Positions 50,969 through 60,303 of a DNA stretch of 64,000 nt are shown in pieces. The stretch is from assembly GCF_040654195.1 (NCBI RefSeq), contig NZ_JBFAHM010000005.1, positions 62,001 to 126,000 of the forward strand. The letters run 5' to 3'. The DNA comes from Hamadaea sp013361475. Its GTDB lineage: Bacteria; Actinomycetota; Actinomycetes; Mycobacteriales; Micromonosporaceae. Positions within the stretch are counted from its first letter, which is position 1, and each line of letters begins with the position of its first letter. The position numbers and the translations under genes are program-made. The notes below the pieces were generated by a model. That model saw only the letters and a list, made by a program, of their open reading frames with translations, searched no databases and was not told the origin of the DNA.

Positions 50969-52273
50969 TCAGCTGGCCGAGGGGGTCGGCGTACCCATCT
51001 GGGCGTTTCCGACCGATCCCGGGCTGGGGCTCGGCGCGACCGTCGGCGACGGCTTGGGCTTCGGATACGGCTCGTACGCGACCGCGTCGGCGACCTCGGA
51101 GGTGACTGGGACGGCGCTGCCCTTGAGGAAGGTCGGCCAGTCCATGTCCCACACCGTCCACCCGTTGCCGGGGGCGAGTTTGACCTCGGTGCCGCTGATG
51201 GTGACCGGCGTACCGACCTTCATCACGGTGAACAGCCAGGCGGCGTTGCCGGGGCCGACGTTCACGCAGCCGTGGGAGACGTTGGTGTAGCCCTGGTCGC
51301 CGACGCTCCACGGTGCGGAGTGGATGAACTCGCCGCCCCAGGTCAGGCGCTGGGCGTAGTTGACGTCGACCACGTAGCCGCCGTTCGGCTCGCCCCGGGT
51401 GTCGAACCGATAGGTGTACGCCTGTTCCATGACCACCATGTGCCCGCTGGAGCTGGGCGTACTGGGCTTGCCGAGGCTGACCGGCATCGTCTTGATCACC
51501 GCGCCGTTCTTGAAGACCTGCATCTGCTTCGGGTGATTGGTGACTTTGACCTCGACGCGGTCCTTCGCGATGCGTACGCGGGCGATCTTGTCCTCTTCGC
51601 CGTAGTAGCCGCCGCCGAGCGCCTGTCCCTTGAGGCCCAGCCGGACGGTCAGCTTCGTGCCCGGCTGCCAGTACGCGGCCGGCCGGTACTGAACCTGGGT
51701 CGGGCTGAACCAGTGCCAGGCGCCGGGCTGCGGCGGGTCGCTGGTGACGAAGAACCGCTTCTGCACCGCCGCCCGCAGGTTCACCGGGACGTCCCGCATG
51801 AACTCGATCGGGATCGGCATGCCGATGCCGTACTCCTGGCCGTCGAACAGGTAGAAGCCCACGCTCTCCAGTTGGGACGGCTGCGCCATGGTGGTGAACG
51901 CGACCGACTTGGACTCGTGGTGCGTACGCGAGCCGACGGCGGTCACCGTGGCGGTGTAGCGCTGGGCGTACTTGAGCGGGGCCGCGGGCACCCAGGCCGA
52001 CGCGTCCGGGCGCAGTTGACCGGCGATCTTCTGCCCGGCCGCGTCGCGTACGTCGACGGCGTCGACCATGCCGGAGCCGAGCTTGATGCCGATCTCGGCG
52101 CTGACCGGTACGCCGGACGCCCGGTCGGCGGGGCTGACGGCGAGCGCCAGGTTCTCCTGGGGCGCTTCCGCGCTCGGTGTCGGCTGGGCGGCGTCCTTCG
52201 TGGCCGTGCAGCCTGCCAGTGCCGTCGCGCCGCCCAGTACGGCGACCATGATCATCGCTCGGAACCCAGCCAT
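50969..52273 (-). CDS. L,D-transpeptidase lipoprotein, paralogue
   Basis: 434 residues. Signal ALAGC lipobox; two Ig-like domains and a YkuD domain with GGEFIHSAPWS and TNVSHGCVNVG. About half identical to the 49512 protein, so a tandem duplication; the catalytic Cys, His and Ser are conserved in both. Each has its own 100-bp-plus upstream region, allowing separate control. The C-terminal tail is Pro-rich. Confidence 0.95.
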   Translation of the reverse strand: MAGFRAMIMVAVLGGATALAGCTATKDAAQPTPSAEAPQENLALAVSPADRASGVPVSAEIGIKLGSGMVDAVDVRDAAGQKIAGQLRPDASAWVPAAPLKYAQRYTATVTAVGSRTHHESKSVAFTTMAQPSQLESVGFYLFDGQEYGIGMPIPIEFMRDVPVNLRAAVQKRFFVTSDPPQPGAWHWFSPTQVQYRPAAYWQPGTKLTVRLGLKGQALGGGYYGEEDKIARVRIAKDRVEVKVTNHPKQMQVFKNGAVIKTMPVSLGKPSTPSSSGHMVVMEQAYTYRFDTRGEPNGGYVVDVNYAQRLTWGGEFIHSAPWSVGDQGYTNVSHGCVNVGPGNAAWLFTVMKVGTPVTISGTEVKLAPGNGWTVWDMDWPTFLKGSAVPVTSEVADAVAYEPYPKPKPSPTVAPSPSPGSVGNAQMGTPTPSAS

Positions 52274-52362
52274 CCCGCTGCCCCCCGTTTGTCCGCTTCA
52301 CGGATATCGTGCCCTATAGCGAGGGTTCGTGGGGCTTGCTCCCCGATACTGCCCTGGAAGCA

Positions 52363-52415
52363 GATCAGGGTTCCCGGTCGAATCACGCACCATGATTCGA
52401 CCGGGAACCCTGATC
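52363..52415. repeat. Palindromic interspersed repeat, copy 2
   Basis: Perfect 23-bp arms at 52363-52385 and 52393-52415 with a 7-nt loop. It lies between the transpeptidase and conservon operons. Confidence 0.88.
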
Positions 52416-52424
52416 CAGCGCCCA

Positions 52425-52501
52425 AGACGGTGCCGAGACGGTGCCGAGACGGTGCCGAGAAGGCGCCAAGGAGGCGCCAAGAAGGCGCCCAACGGGCGCC
52501 C
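52425..52501. repeat. 11-bp minisatellite
   Basis: AGACGGTGCCG repeats three times, then three degenerate units with GGCGCC cores. It lies in the 251-bp non-coding gap 52274-52524, which otherwise holds only palindrome copy 2. Confidence 0.65.
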
Positions 52502-52524
52502 TAGGCCTCTGCAGGTGAAAGGGG

Positions 52525-53118
52525 TCAGCGGGCGGCGGCGGCCAGCCGCAACGACCGCACATGTTCGATGAGCGTGATCAGCACCTCCCGGCCGGACTTG
52601 CGATCGCGGACGTCGCACATCACGAGCGGGACGTTCGGGTCCAGCGCGAGCGCGTTGCGCACGGCGTCGGGCTCGAACGGCTGCTCGCCGTAGAAGCAGT
52701 TCACGGCCACGATGAACGGGGTCTCCCGGCGTTCGAAGTAGTCGATCGAAGGGAAGCAGTCGGCCAGTCGCCGGGTGTCGGCGAGCACCACCGCGCCGAG
52801 CGCGCCGAGGGCCAGCTCGTCCCACAGGAACCAGAACCGGTCCTGGCCGGGGGTGCCGAACAGGTAGAGCACGACGTTGTCGCCGAAGGTGATCCGGCCG
52901 AAGTCCATCGTGACCGTCGTGGTGGTCTTGCCCTCCACACCGGACAGATCGTCGGAGACCGTGCTCTCCGACGTCAGGACCTCCTCGGTATGCAGTGGCA
53001 GGATCTCGCTCACCGCACCCACGAGCGTCGTCTTGCCTACGCCGAAGCCGCCCGCGATCAGGATCTTGATCGCTGTCGGCACCGGCCGAGCCCGGCCGTC
53101 AGCTGGTTCGGAGGCCAT
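52525..53118 (-). CDS. cvnD: Conservon GTPase CvnD
   Basis: 197 residues. Small Ras-like GTPase: P-loop GGFGVGKTTLVGAVSE, switch region TTTTVTMDFGRI, G3 LFGTPGQDRFWF, G4-type VAVNCFYGE. CvnD is the output GTPase of the membrane-associated conservon complex. Last gene of the operon; its start overlaps cvnC by 20 bp. Confidence 0.95.
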   Translation of the reverse strand: MASEPADGRARPVPTAIKILIAGGFGVGKTTLVGAVSEILPLHTEEVLTSESTVSDDLSGVEGKTTTTVTMDFGRITFGDNVVLYLFGTPGQDRFWFLWDELALGALGAVVLADTRRLADCFPSIDYFERRETPFIVAVNCFYGEQPFEPDAVRNALALDPNVPLVMCDVRDRKSGREVLITLIEHVRSLRLAAAAR

Positions 53119-53488
53119 GGATCACCGCCTGGAGTACGTCGTCGTCGGGAAGGGTGTCGGAGGGGGCGTCCACCTTGGTGATCGCGCCCGCCTCCAGCAG
53201 GTCGGCCAGCAGCACACGGACCACGCCCAGGCCGTAGCCCAGGTGCGAGGCGAGTTCGGCGACCGAGACCGGGTCGCGGGCGCGGGCGAGGATCGCCCGG
53301 TGCTCCGGTTGCAGGTGGATGGTGCTGCGCTGCAGCGCGAAGGGCGCCGCCGTCACGTGGCTGAGCAGGTCGAACGTGGCAGCGCCGGGTTTCGCCCGGC
53401 CGCCGGTGAGCGCGAAGGAACGCACGAGCGGGCCGGCGTCGTCGTCCAGCCAGTCGTGAGTGTCCCGAGGCTCCCCGTCAGCGCGCAT
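53099..53488 (-). CDS. cvnC: Conservon protein CvnC (DUF742)
   Basis: 129 residues. Typical DUF742 features: LVRSFALTGGRA and SVAELASHLGYGLGVVRVLL followed by DLLEAGAI, a winged-helix-like fold. It overlaps cvnB by 11 bp and cvnD by 20 bp. Confidence 0.94.
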   Translation of the reverse strand: MRADGEPRDTHDWLDDDAGPLVRSFALTGGRAKPGAATFDLLSHVTAAPFALQRSTIHLQPEHRAILARARDPVSVAELASHLGYGLGVVRVLLADLLEAGAITKVDAPSDTLPDDDVLQAVIHGLRTS

Positions 53489-53882
53489 TCGCCGTACTTC
53501 TTGGCTGCGTGGCCAGGTTGTGCCCGATCCGTTCGACCAGCATCGCCATCTCGTAGGCGACCATGCCGATGTCGGAGTCGGCGGCGGCCAGCACCGCGAG
53601 GCAGGAGCCCTGTCCGGCCGAGGTGACGAGCAGGAAGGCGGTCTCCAGCTCGATGATCGTCTGGCGGACCGGCCCGCGCTGGAAATGCCGGCCGGCGCTG
53701 CGGGACAGGCTCGCGAAACCGGCGGCGACCGCCGCCATGTGCTCGGCCTCGGCCTGCGCGAGGTTGCGCGAGGCGCCCATCAGCAGGCCGTCCACCGACA
53801 GCACGACGGCCTGCTGTGCCGCGGGCACCCGCGCCACGAAGTCGTCGATCAGCCAGTCCAGCCCGTGGGCGGGGTTGCTCAT
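53478..53882 (-). CDS. cvnB: Conservon protein CvnB (roadblock/LC7)
   Basis: 134 residues, a roadblock/LC7 domain (LDWLIDDFVARVPAAQQAVV, LSVDGLLMGASRNL, SDIGMVAYEMAMLVERI). By family it acts as a GTPase-regulating scaffold for CvnD. Start overlaps cvnA stop by 4 bp. Confidence 0.94.
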   Translation of the reverse strand: MSNPAHGLDWLIDDFVARVPAAQQAVVLSVDGLLMGASRNLAQAEAEHMAAVAAGFASLSRSAGRHFQRGPVRQTIIELETAFLLVTSAGQGSCLAVLAAADSDIGMVAYEMAMLVERIGHNLATQPRSTANAR

Positions 53883-56257
53883 TCCTGCTCCTCCGAACCT
53901 TCCAAAGTGGCCTGCTGCGCGGCCTCCGCCCGGCCGCGGTTCGTGCCGGCCTGCAGCGAGGACAACATCGTGCGACTCGCCTCAGCCGGCCGCGAGGTCC
54001 GCGCGGGTTGTCCATCTCCAGCATTTTGTACGCGCAACTGCGGCGCAAGACTGGCCTGGCGTTGCCGCATGGGCAGTCCTTCGGGGCTGAGCTGATGCGG
54101 CCCGGCGACCGGCTGGACCGCACTGATGGCGGCTCGCCCGACAGGCTCCCCGGCAGGCGCGGCGATCATGGGCTGTTCGGCGGTCGCCTCGTCCAGCAGG
54201 GCCGGCGGCGGTGGCACCGAAGATCCGCTTGGGCGAAGAGCCGGAGTGTCCTCCGCCGCGACGGCGGCCGCTGCTTTCGGCGTATCCCCTCCGGAGGGGA
54301 GCGCGGCCATCGCGAACTGGGGGCGGGCCACGGTGAGTTCGCCCTGCGCGGGCCGTTCCTCGACCACCAGCTCGCGCGGCAGCAGCGCGACGGCGGTGAT
54401 GCCGCCGTAGGGCGACGCGCGGAGGGTGACCTTGATGCCGTGCCGGGCGGCCAGCCGCGCGACCACGAACAGCCCGAGCCGCGAGCTGTGCGCGGGGTCG
54501 AAGTCCGGCGGATCGGCGAGGCGGGCGTTGGCCTCGTCGATCGCCTCCTGCGGCAGGCCGACGCCGCGGTCCTCGATCTCGACCGCGAACCCGTTCGGCA
54601 CCATCTGCCCGGAGAGCTGGACGTGGGTGTCGCGGGGCGAGAACGCCGTCGCGTTCTCCAGCAGTTCGGCGAGCAGGTGCACGACGTCGCTGACCGCGCG
54701 GCCAACCAGGGCCATCTCCGGCAGCGACACCACCGTGATGCGGGTGTACTCCTCGACTTCGGACACGGCCGAGCGCAGCACGTCGTGCAGCGGCACCGGG
54801 TTGCGCCAGCCCCGGCCGGGCACCGCGCCGGCCAGGATGACCAAGTCCTCGGAATGGCGGCGCAGCCGGGTGCCGAGGTGGTCGATCCGGTACAGCTCTT
54901 CGAGGTCCTGCGGGTCGGTGACCCGGCGTTCCATGGCGTCGAGCAGCGACAGCTGCCGGTGCACGAGCACCTGGCTGCGCCGGCCGAGGTTGAGGAAGAC
55001 CTGGTTGAGGCCGGCCCGCAGATGGGCCTCCTGGACCGCGGCCGCGATCGCCGTACGCTGCATGTCGGCGAACGCGCCGTCGAGCTGACCGAGTTCGTCG
55101 TCGGCGTGGGTGAGCGGGGGCGCCTCGGCGTCCACATCGACTTCCTCGCCGCGCCGGAGTCGGTTGACGACGTCGGGCAGCTTGCGTTCGGCCACGTCGA
55201 GGGCCTCGGCGCGCAGTTCCCGGATACGCCGGATGATCGACCGGGCGATCCGGATCGACAGCAGCACCAGGCCGATGATGAGCAGCAGACCGAGCAGGCC
55301 GGCGATCAGCAGTCGCAGGATGATCCGCGTCGCGGCCGGGGTGGCGGCCTCGATCGCCCGCCCGGCGATCTGGTCCTCCAGATGCGACAGTGCCAGGTTG
55401 ACCGCGGTGACGTCGGTTTCCCACTGCTTGCGGTCGATGCCCGGCAGCCGGTTGCCGGCCGACTCGGTGATCTTGTCCTCGGCCGCGCGAATGCGGGCGT
55501 ACGCCTCGCTTGTGATGATCTCCTGGTACGTCTCGGCGTCCTCGGGCAGCAGGGCTCGCGTACCGACCTCGTAGAGCTGCCGCTGGGCGCCGATCGCCTG
55601 CACGATCATGCCCCGCTCGCTGGGCGCATACGTGCCGCCCGCGGCGAGTACCCCGCTGATCAGGGCGTCCTCCAGGGAGAACAGGTCCCGGGCCTCGTTG
55701 ATCGTGGCGGTGGTGGTGGACGCCCGAGCCAGCGTGTGATCGTCCACCTCGATGGCGGTGGCGAACACCGCGAACGCCTTCTCGATGATCGCCGTGTACG
55801 CGTTGACCGCCTGAACCCGCGTATAGCGCGCGGTGTCGACCGAGGCGCGGGCTGTGGGCAGCGAGTCCAACGCGGTCAGCATCTCGCCGATCTTCTGCAG
55901 CGCGACCGGCGAGGCGGCATCCCGCAGATCCTCGCCTTCGGCCAACTGGCGCAGCTTGGCGACCTGCTTGTCGGTGCTGGACCGCTGATCCCGCAGAGCG
56001 CCCGCCGCACTGGTGTCGCCGCCGAGGAGCTGGGTCGACAGCTTCCGCTCGCGTTCCAGGTAGTAGGCGACCGCGCCGGCGGGCAGGGCTCCGTTCTCGG
56101 CGCTGGTCTGCGCGTCGAGCAGATTCCCCGCGGCCGACACGGACAGCGTCGTGCTGAACGCCCACATGCCGACCAGCGGCAACAACGGCGCCAACAGCAG
56201 CAGCAGGACTCGCGACCGGATCGTCCAGGTACGCCGGAGGAGGAGGGGTCTGTTCAC
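53879..56257 (-). CDS. cvnA: Conservon sensor kinase CvnA (nitrate/nitrite-sensing type)
   Basis: 792 residues. TM1 ~17-38, an extracellular NIT sensor ~40-315, TM2 ~318-340, HAMP, a DHp-like helix pair (IDHLGTRLRRHSEDLVILAG) and an HATPase domain (LLAELLENATAFSPRD, IEDRGVGLP, LGLFVVARLAARHGI). A long disordered Pro/Ala tail (~640-792) follows. First gene of cvnABCD, which forms a GPCR-like switch influencing development and antibiotic production in streptomycetes. The ligand here is unknown. Confidence 0.94.
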   Translation of the reverse strand: MNRPLLLRRTWTIRSRVLLLLLAPLLPLVGMWAFSTTLSVSAAGNLLDAQTSAENGALPAGAVAYYLERERKLSTQLLGGDTSAAGALRDQRSSTDKQVAKLRQLAEGEDLRDAASPVALQKIGEMLTALDSLPTARASVDTARYTRVQAVNAYTAIIEKAFAVFATAIEVDDHTLARASTTTATINEARDLFSLEDALISGVLAAGGTYAPSERGMIVQAIGAQRQLYEVGTRALLPEDAETYQEIITSEAYARIRAAEDKITESAGNRLPGIDRKQWETDVTAVNLALSHLEDQIAGRAIEAATPAATRIILRLLIAGLLGLLLIIGLVLLSIRIARSIIRRIRELRAEALDVAERKLPDVVNRLRRGEEVDVDAEAPPLTHADDELGQLDGAFADMQRTAIAAAVQEAHLRAGLNQVFLNLGRRSQVLVHRQLSLLDAMERRVTDPQDLEELYRIDHLGTRLRRHSEDLVILAGAVPGRGWRNPVPLHDVLRSAVSEVEEYTRITVVSLPEMALVGRAVSDVVHLLAELLENATAFSPRDTHVQLSGQMVPNGFAVEIEDRGVGLPQEAIDEANARLADPPDFDPAHSSRLGLFVVARLAARHGIKVTLRASPYGGITAVALLPRELVVEERPAQGELTVARPQFAMAALPSGGDTPKAAAAVAAEDTPALRPSGSSVPPPPALLDEATAEQPMIAAPAGEPVGRAAISAVQPVAGPHQLSPEGLPMRQRQASLAPQLRVQNAGDGQPARTSRPAEASRTMLSSLQAGTNRGRAEAAQQATLEGSEEQE

Positions 56258-56341
56258 ATGTGACCTCTTGGGCGGCTCGGCATTCGCTGGGGGAGAGGAT
56301 CCCGGTGATCGTAGGCGATGATCACCGGTTGACGCAGTACG

Positions 56342-57847
56342 TCAGGCTCGGCTTTCGTTCCAGGACCGGTCGAGCGCCGTCACGCAGTAGCTTCCGCCGG
56401 TCTTCGCGTCCTGCCACGAGTGCGTACCACCCGGGACGGTCGCCACGAGAACTCCGTCGCGGTACACCGCGTACCGGTAGGCCGGCGGGCCGGCTTCGGT
56501 GGGACGCCACGTGACCGCGGTCTTCTCCGTCGTTCGGCGTACCACCAGGGTAGGAGCGAGCGGCGGATCGGCCTTCAGCCGCGCGGAGACCGGGATGAGC
56601 GCGGGCGTCGCGTTGTGCGCGTCGCGGTAGCGCGTCACCGCTCCCAGCTTGTTCGTGCGGACGCTTTTGGCGCTGAAGTGGATGCTGCCGAGCACGCCCG
56701 ACTTCTGGTTGAGCGCGATCTGCCGATCCAGTTCCGCTGGATCCTTCCACACACCCGCATTGTTGATGCGGTAGTCCGCCTGTCCGATGTAGAGCTGCAC
56801 GTCGGTGCCCTTGACCAGCTCGGTCCACCACCGGAGGAGCACCGCGTAGTCGGCGATCTTGAAGCCGATGTGCCAGTAGAGCTGCGGCACGATGTAGTCG
56901 AGCCAGCCCTCCTTCACCCAGGTACGCGTGTCGGCGTAGATCGCCGCGTAACTCTCCAGCCCCTGAGTGGCCGAGCCGCGGCGGTCGCTGTCGTCGTTGC
57001 GCCAGATCCCGAACGGGCTGATCCCGAACCGCACCCACGGCTTGATCTGCTTGATCCGCTCATACGTCTCCCGCACGAGCAGGTTGACGTTGTCCCGCCG
57101 CCAGTCGTTCTTGTTCTTCCCGCCGCCGAACTGGGCGTAGCTCGCCTGATCCGGGAACTCCTGCCCGGTCTTCGGGTACGGGTAGAAGAAGTCGTCGAAA
57201 TGCACGCCGTCCAGGTCGTACTTGCGTACCGACTCGAGGATCGAGTCCTCGACCCACTGGCGCGCCGCCGGGATCCCCGGATCGAAGTACGCGTGCCGCT
57301 CCTCGGCCTTCAGCGGATAGGTGACCGTCCACTCCGGATGCGGATAGCCCGCCGGAACCACGGGATCCTGACTCGCCTTGTACGGGTTGAACCACGCGTG
57401 GAACTCCAGGCCCCGCTTGTGCGCCTCGGTCACCGCGTAGTCCAGCGGATCCCACCCGGGATTCCTCCCGGTCTTGTCTCCGGTCAGCCAATACGAGAAC
57501 GGGGCGTACTCGCTCGGCCAGAAGGCGTCACCGCTGGGGCGTACATGGACGAAGATCGCATTGTGGTTCATCTTCACGGCGAGATCGAGCCACTGCTGAT
57601 ACTCCGCCTTGACGGTCGCCTCGGGCAGACCCGGCCGGCTGGGCCAGTCGATGTTGCGTACCGTCGTCAGCCACATGCCGCGCAGTTCCCGCGGGGCGCT
57701 CTGGCCGCACGCGTTGCGATTGGCCGCCGCGCCGGCCGCCTGCTCGCCGATCGCCCGGCCCGGCCGGCTGACGTCGGCCGCCGCCCACAGCCCCAGGCTC
57801 GCCACCAGGGCCAGGGCCGTCGCCGCGAACACCCACCGCGCGCGCAT
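56342..57847 (-). CDS. GHL10/UPF0748-type glycoside hydrolase-like protein
   Basis: 501 residues with a signal/anchor (RWVFAATALALVASLGLWAA). TIM-barrel region ~50-400: LRGMWLTTVRNIDWPS, FVHVRPSGDAFWPSEYAPFS, LEFHAWFNPYKAS, YDLDGVHFDDFFYPY (catalytic-acid candidate) and YIVPQLYWHIGF. A C-terminal FN3-like ~90 residues follow (TAVTWRPTEAGPPAYRYAVY). Relatives are outer-surface peptidoglycan or polysaccharide hydrolases. It is upstream of the conservon on the same strand, 84 bp apart. Confidence 0.9.
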   Translation of the reverse strand: MRARWVFAATALALVASLGLWAAADVSRPGRAIGEQAAGAAANRNACGQSAPRELRGMWLTTVRNIDWPSRPGLPEATVKAEYQQWLDLAVKMNHNAIFVHVRPSGDAFWPSEYAPFSYWLTGDKTGRNPGWDPLDYAVTEAHKRGLEFHAWFNPYKASQDPVVPAGYPHPEWTVTYPLKAEERHAYFDPGIPAARQWVEDSILESVRKYDLDGVHFDDFFYPYPKTGQEFPDQASYAQFGGGKNKNDWRRDNVNLLVRETYERIKQIKPWVRFGISPFGIWRNDDSDRRGSATQGLESYAAIYADTRTWVKEGWLDYIVPQLYWHIGFKIADYAVLLRWWTELVKGTDVQLYIGQADYRINNAGVWKDPAELDRQIALNQKSGVLGSIHFSAKSVRTNKLGAVTRYRDAHNATPALIPVSARLKADPPLAPTLVVRRTTEKTAVTWRPTEAGPPAYRYAVYRDGVLVATVPGGTHSWQDAKTGGSYCVTALDRSWNESRA

Positions 57848-58017
57848 TGGCGGACTCTATCCCCTGTACGCCCCCAGGCGCACGGTTGACCGCTCACAGC
57901 CTAAACCGGCGCGCGCCCGTGATCACTCGGTCGTTCGGCCGTCGCGACCTGCGCAGACACCTTCCTAGACTTCCCGCTCGTGCCCGTTTCCCGCGTCGCC
58001 GTGAAACGGGCCGCGTC

Positions 58018-58449
58018 ATGTCCCCGAGCATCGGAGGTCCCTTGACCGACGCCGCGAACCTCGCGCGTATCACCCTGCTCTCGTCCGCCGTCCTGCCGCT
58101 CGCCGCCGAAGTGCGGACCTACCGCAAGCTCGTCGCCGCGTACGGAACGCACCACAACCGGCTCGCCGAAGCCCTCCTCCGCCTCCTCCGCTCGACCACC
58201 GACCCGCAGACCCACCTCGCCCTCGCCTCCGAGGCGGTCACCGTCGCCCGTCGCTGTCACGAGCCTGACCTGCTGTTCTGGGCGCTCGTCGCGCATTGGC
58301 GGGCATTGCTCGCCGTCGGCGAAGCCGCTGACGCCGCTCGCCCTCGGCTTGAGGCCGCCGCTCTCGCTCATCCCGGAATCCACGTCTCGTTCGGCTGCTC
58401 GCTGAAGAGCCGCTGCTACGCCGAACGCGATCTGCCCGACCTCGCCTAG
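58018..58449 (+). CDS. Helical TPR-like hypothetical protein
   Basis: 143 residues from ATG 58018; the frame is open further upstream without a good start. Leu/Ala/Arg helices in pairs (RLAEALLRLLRSTTDP, LALASEAVTVARRCHE, LLFWALVAHWRALLAVGEAAD) look like TPR or bacterial activation-domain segments. No homologue recognised. Divergent from the GHL10 gene by 170 bp that show no clear element. Confidence 0.5.
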   Translation: MSPSIGGPLTDAANLARITLLSSAVLPLAAEVRTYRKLVAAYGTHHNRLAEALLRLLRSTTDPQTHLALASEAVTVARRCHEPDLLFWALVAHWRALLAVGEAADAARPRLEAAALAHPGIHVSFGCSLKSRCYAERDLPDLA

Positions 58450-58464
58450 ACCCTGTCGTGATCT

Positions 58465-58515
58465 CCGGAAGGTGGCGTACCTTTCCCCGCCGCGGAGAGG
58501 TACGCCGCCTACCGG
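58465..58515. terminator. Imperfect 22-bp inverted repeat
   Basis: Arms 58465-58486 and 58494-58515 pair at 19 of 22 positions (CCGGAAGGTGGCGTACC against its partner). It lies 15 bp after a stop and 63 bp before the GNAT start. Confidence 0.6.
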
Positions 58516-58578
58516 AAGTCGCCTCCCGGCAGCGGTAAACCGGTCGCTGGGGGAGGGCGGGGCTGGCAAGATCCGCAC

Positions 58579-59238
58579 ATGGACGTGGTGGCGCGGGCGC
58601 GACAGCTCTGGGAGGTCTTGGCGGATCGGCCGGGGAGCTTCCCGGGCTCGGGAGCGGCGGTCGTCGTTGCGCCGGCGTCCAAGCTTTGCCCGCCCGGCTG
58701 GTGCGGCACGGTCACCATCGGCGGCGCGACCCTTGTGACCTGCCCGGATGAGTGGTCTGCCGAGCAGATGCGTGGTGCGGTGCCGTGGGAGGAGCTGGCG
58801 GCGGCGACGTTGGGCCCGGCGCATTTGGCGTACCTCGATCCGGCGCGGTTCCGCCCGGCTGGGGCGGCGGACGCGGTCGTGAAGGACGAACTGCGCCAGT
58901 TGCTCAGTGTGGTGGATGAGGAGGAGGCCGACGAGTGCGGCCTCGAAGAGATCGACAGTCTTGCGTACATGCTGGAAAGGAAGGGTGAGATCGTCGCGGC
59001 CGCCGGCTACAGGCGCTGGCCGGACGACGTCGCGCATCTGTGCGTGCTCACCCACCCCGCGCATCGCGGCCGCGGTCTCGCGCGCCGCGTCGCCTCGGCC
59101 GCCGTCGAGGCCGCGCTGTCCGAGGGTTTGTTCGCCCAGTGGCGCGCGCGGCCGGTGGCCAGCCGCAAGGTCGCCGCGGCGCTGGGCTTCGAGGATATTG
59201 GTACGCAGTTCAGCCTGCGTTTGAAGGAGTCACGATGA
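58579..59238 (+). CDS. GNAT-family N-acetyltransferase
   Basis: 219 residues. The C-terminal ~90 residues form the GNAT fold: VAAAGYRRWPDDVAHLCVLT, then the acetyl-CoA loop HPAHRGRGLARRVASAAVEA, and FAQWRARPVASRKVAAALGF. The N-terminal ~110 residues (SFPGSGAAVVVAPASKLCPP) form a second half-GNAT. The acceptor is unknown. Its stop overlaps the S66 peptidase start (ATGA). Confidence 0.85.
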   Translation: MDVVARARQLWEVLADRPGSFPGSGAAVVVAPASKLCPPGWCGTVTIGGATLVTCPDEWSAEQMRGAVPWEELAAATLGPAHLAYLDPARFRPAGAADAVVKDELRQLLSVVDEEEADECGLEEIDSLAYMLERKGEIVAAAGYRRWPDDVAHLCVLTHPAHRGRGLARRVASAAVEAALSEGLFAQWRARPVASRKVAAALGFEDIGTQFSLRLKESR

Positions 59239-60263
59239 TCAGGTATCCCGCACCGCTGCGACCTGGCGACCGGATCGGGGTGACCTCGCCCTCCAGCGGC
59301 GTGGACGAGCGGTTCCGGCCGCGGCTCGAGTTCGTGCTCGCGGATCTGGCTCAGCGTGGGTACGAGGTGACCGTCGGCGAGTGCATGGACGGTTCCGGGA
59401 TCGTGTCCGCGCCGGCGGAGCAGCGGGCGGCGGAGCTGACGGCGATGCTCACGGATCCCGGTATCGGCGCGGTTGTGCCGCCGTGGGGCGGCGAGCTGGC
59501 CGTCGACCTGGTCGAACGGCTGGACTACGCCAAGATCGCCGAATCCGGTCCGGCCTGGCTGGTCGGGTACTCCGACATCTCGACGCTGCTGCTGGCGGTG
59601 ACGACGCGGACCGGGGTGGCGACGCTGCACGGGCAGAACCTGATGCATACGCCGACGCGACGGCCGGACGGCATCCTGCACTACCTGGACGCGTTGCAGG
59701 CGGAACCGGGTGAGGTGCTGGAACAACGCGGGTCGACGCACCACAAGGGGCCGGGCTTCTACAACATCATCGGTCAGCCTGACCTCGTCGACCCGGACCT
59801 GGATCAGCCGGGCTCGTGGCGGTTGCTCGATCCGGGCGCGGGACCGGTCCGGGCGACCGGACGGCTGATCGGCGGATGCGTCGAGACCATCGTGAGCCTC
59901 GCGGGTACGCCGTACGGCGATGTGCGGCGGTTCGCGGAGGAGCACGCGCCGGAAGGCTTGATCGTCTACGTGGAGATGTGCGAGCACGCCGCCCTGGACG
60001 CTGCGCGAGAGATGTACAGCTTGCGGCTGGCGGGCTGGTTCGATCACGCGAACGCGATCCTCGTCGGGCGTACGGACGCCCCGGCGGCCGGCTCGTTCAC
60101 CCAGGACGACGCCGTACGCCTCGCGTTCGGTGATCTGGACATTCCGGTCATCCTCGATGTGGACTGCGGGCACGTCGCACCGGAGCTGGCATTGGTGAAC
60201 GGTGCTCTCGCCGAGATCGTCGTGGACGGCTCCGACCAGCGGATTCTTCAGACCTTGAGTTGA
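59235..60263 (+). CDS. S66-family LD-carboxypeptidase/MccF-like serine peptidase
   Basis: 342 residues. Catalytic Ser in VGYSDIS, Glu in GGCVETIV and His in DCGHVAP, matching the S66 triad. N-terminal RIGVTSPSSGV and WGGELAVDL complete the family pattern. It could trim peptidoglycan tetrapeptides or hydrolyse microcin-C-like aminoacyl nucleotides. Coupling to a GNAT gene recalls microcin C self-immunity pairs (MccF plus MccE-like acetyltransferase), which is an inference. Confidence 0.9.
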   Translation: MIRYPAPLRPGDRIGVTSPSSGVDERFRPRLEFVLADLAQRGYEVTVGECMDGSGIVSAPAEQRAAELTAMLTDPGIGAVVPPWGGELAVDLVERLDYAKIAESGPAWLVGYSDISTLLLAVTTRTGVATLHGQNLMHTPTRRPDGILHYLDALQAEPGEVLEQRGSTHHKGPGFYNIIGQPDLVDPDLDQPGSWRLLDPGAGPVRATGRLIGGCVETIVSLAGTPYGDVRRFAEEHAPEGLIVYVEMCEHAALDAAREMYSLRLAGWFDHANAILVGRTDAPAAGSFTQDDAVRLAFGDLDIPVILDVDCGHVAPELALVNGALAEIVVDGSDQRILQTLS

Positions 60264-60303
60264 GGGCTCCACTGGACGGCCATCGCCTTGTACCTTTGCG
60301 GGC

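Noticed and set aside
52425..52501. Iterated 11-bp units as possible oriV iterons
   Set aside because: No replication initiator gene is near, and the units degenerate quickly into GGCGCC variants.
53816..56263. 815-codon open frame on the plus strand
   Set aside because: It mirrors cvnA, which has kinase motifs and overlaps cvnB as conservons do.
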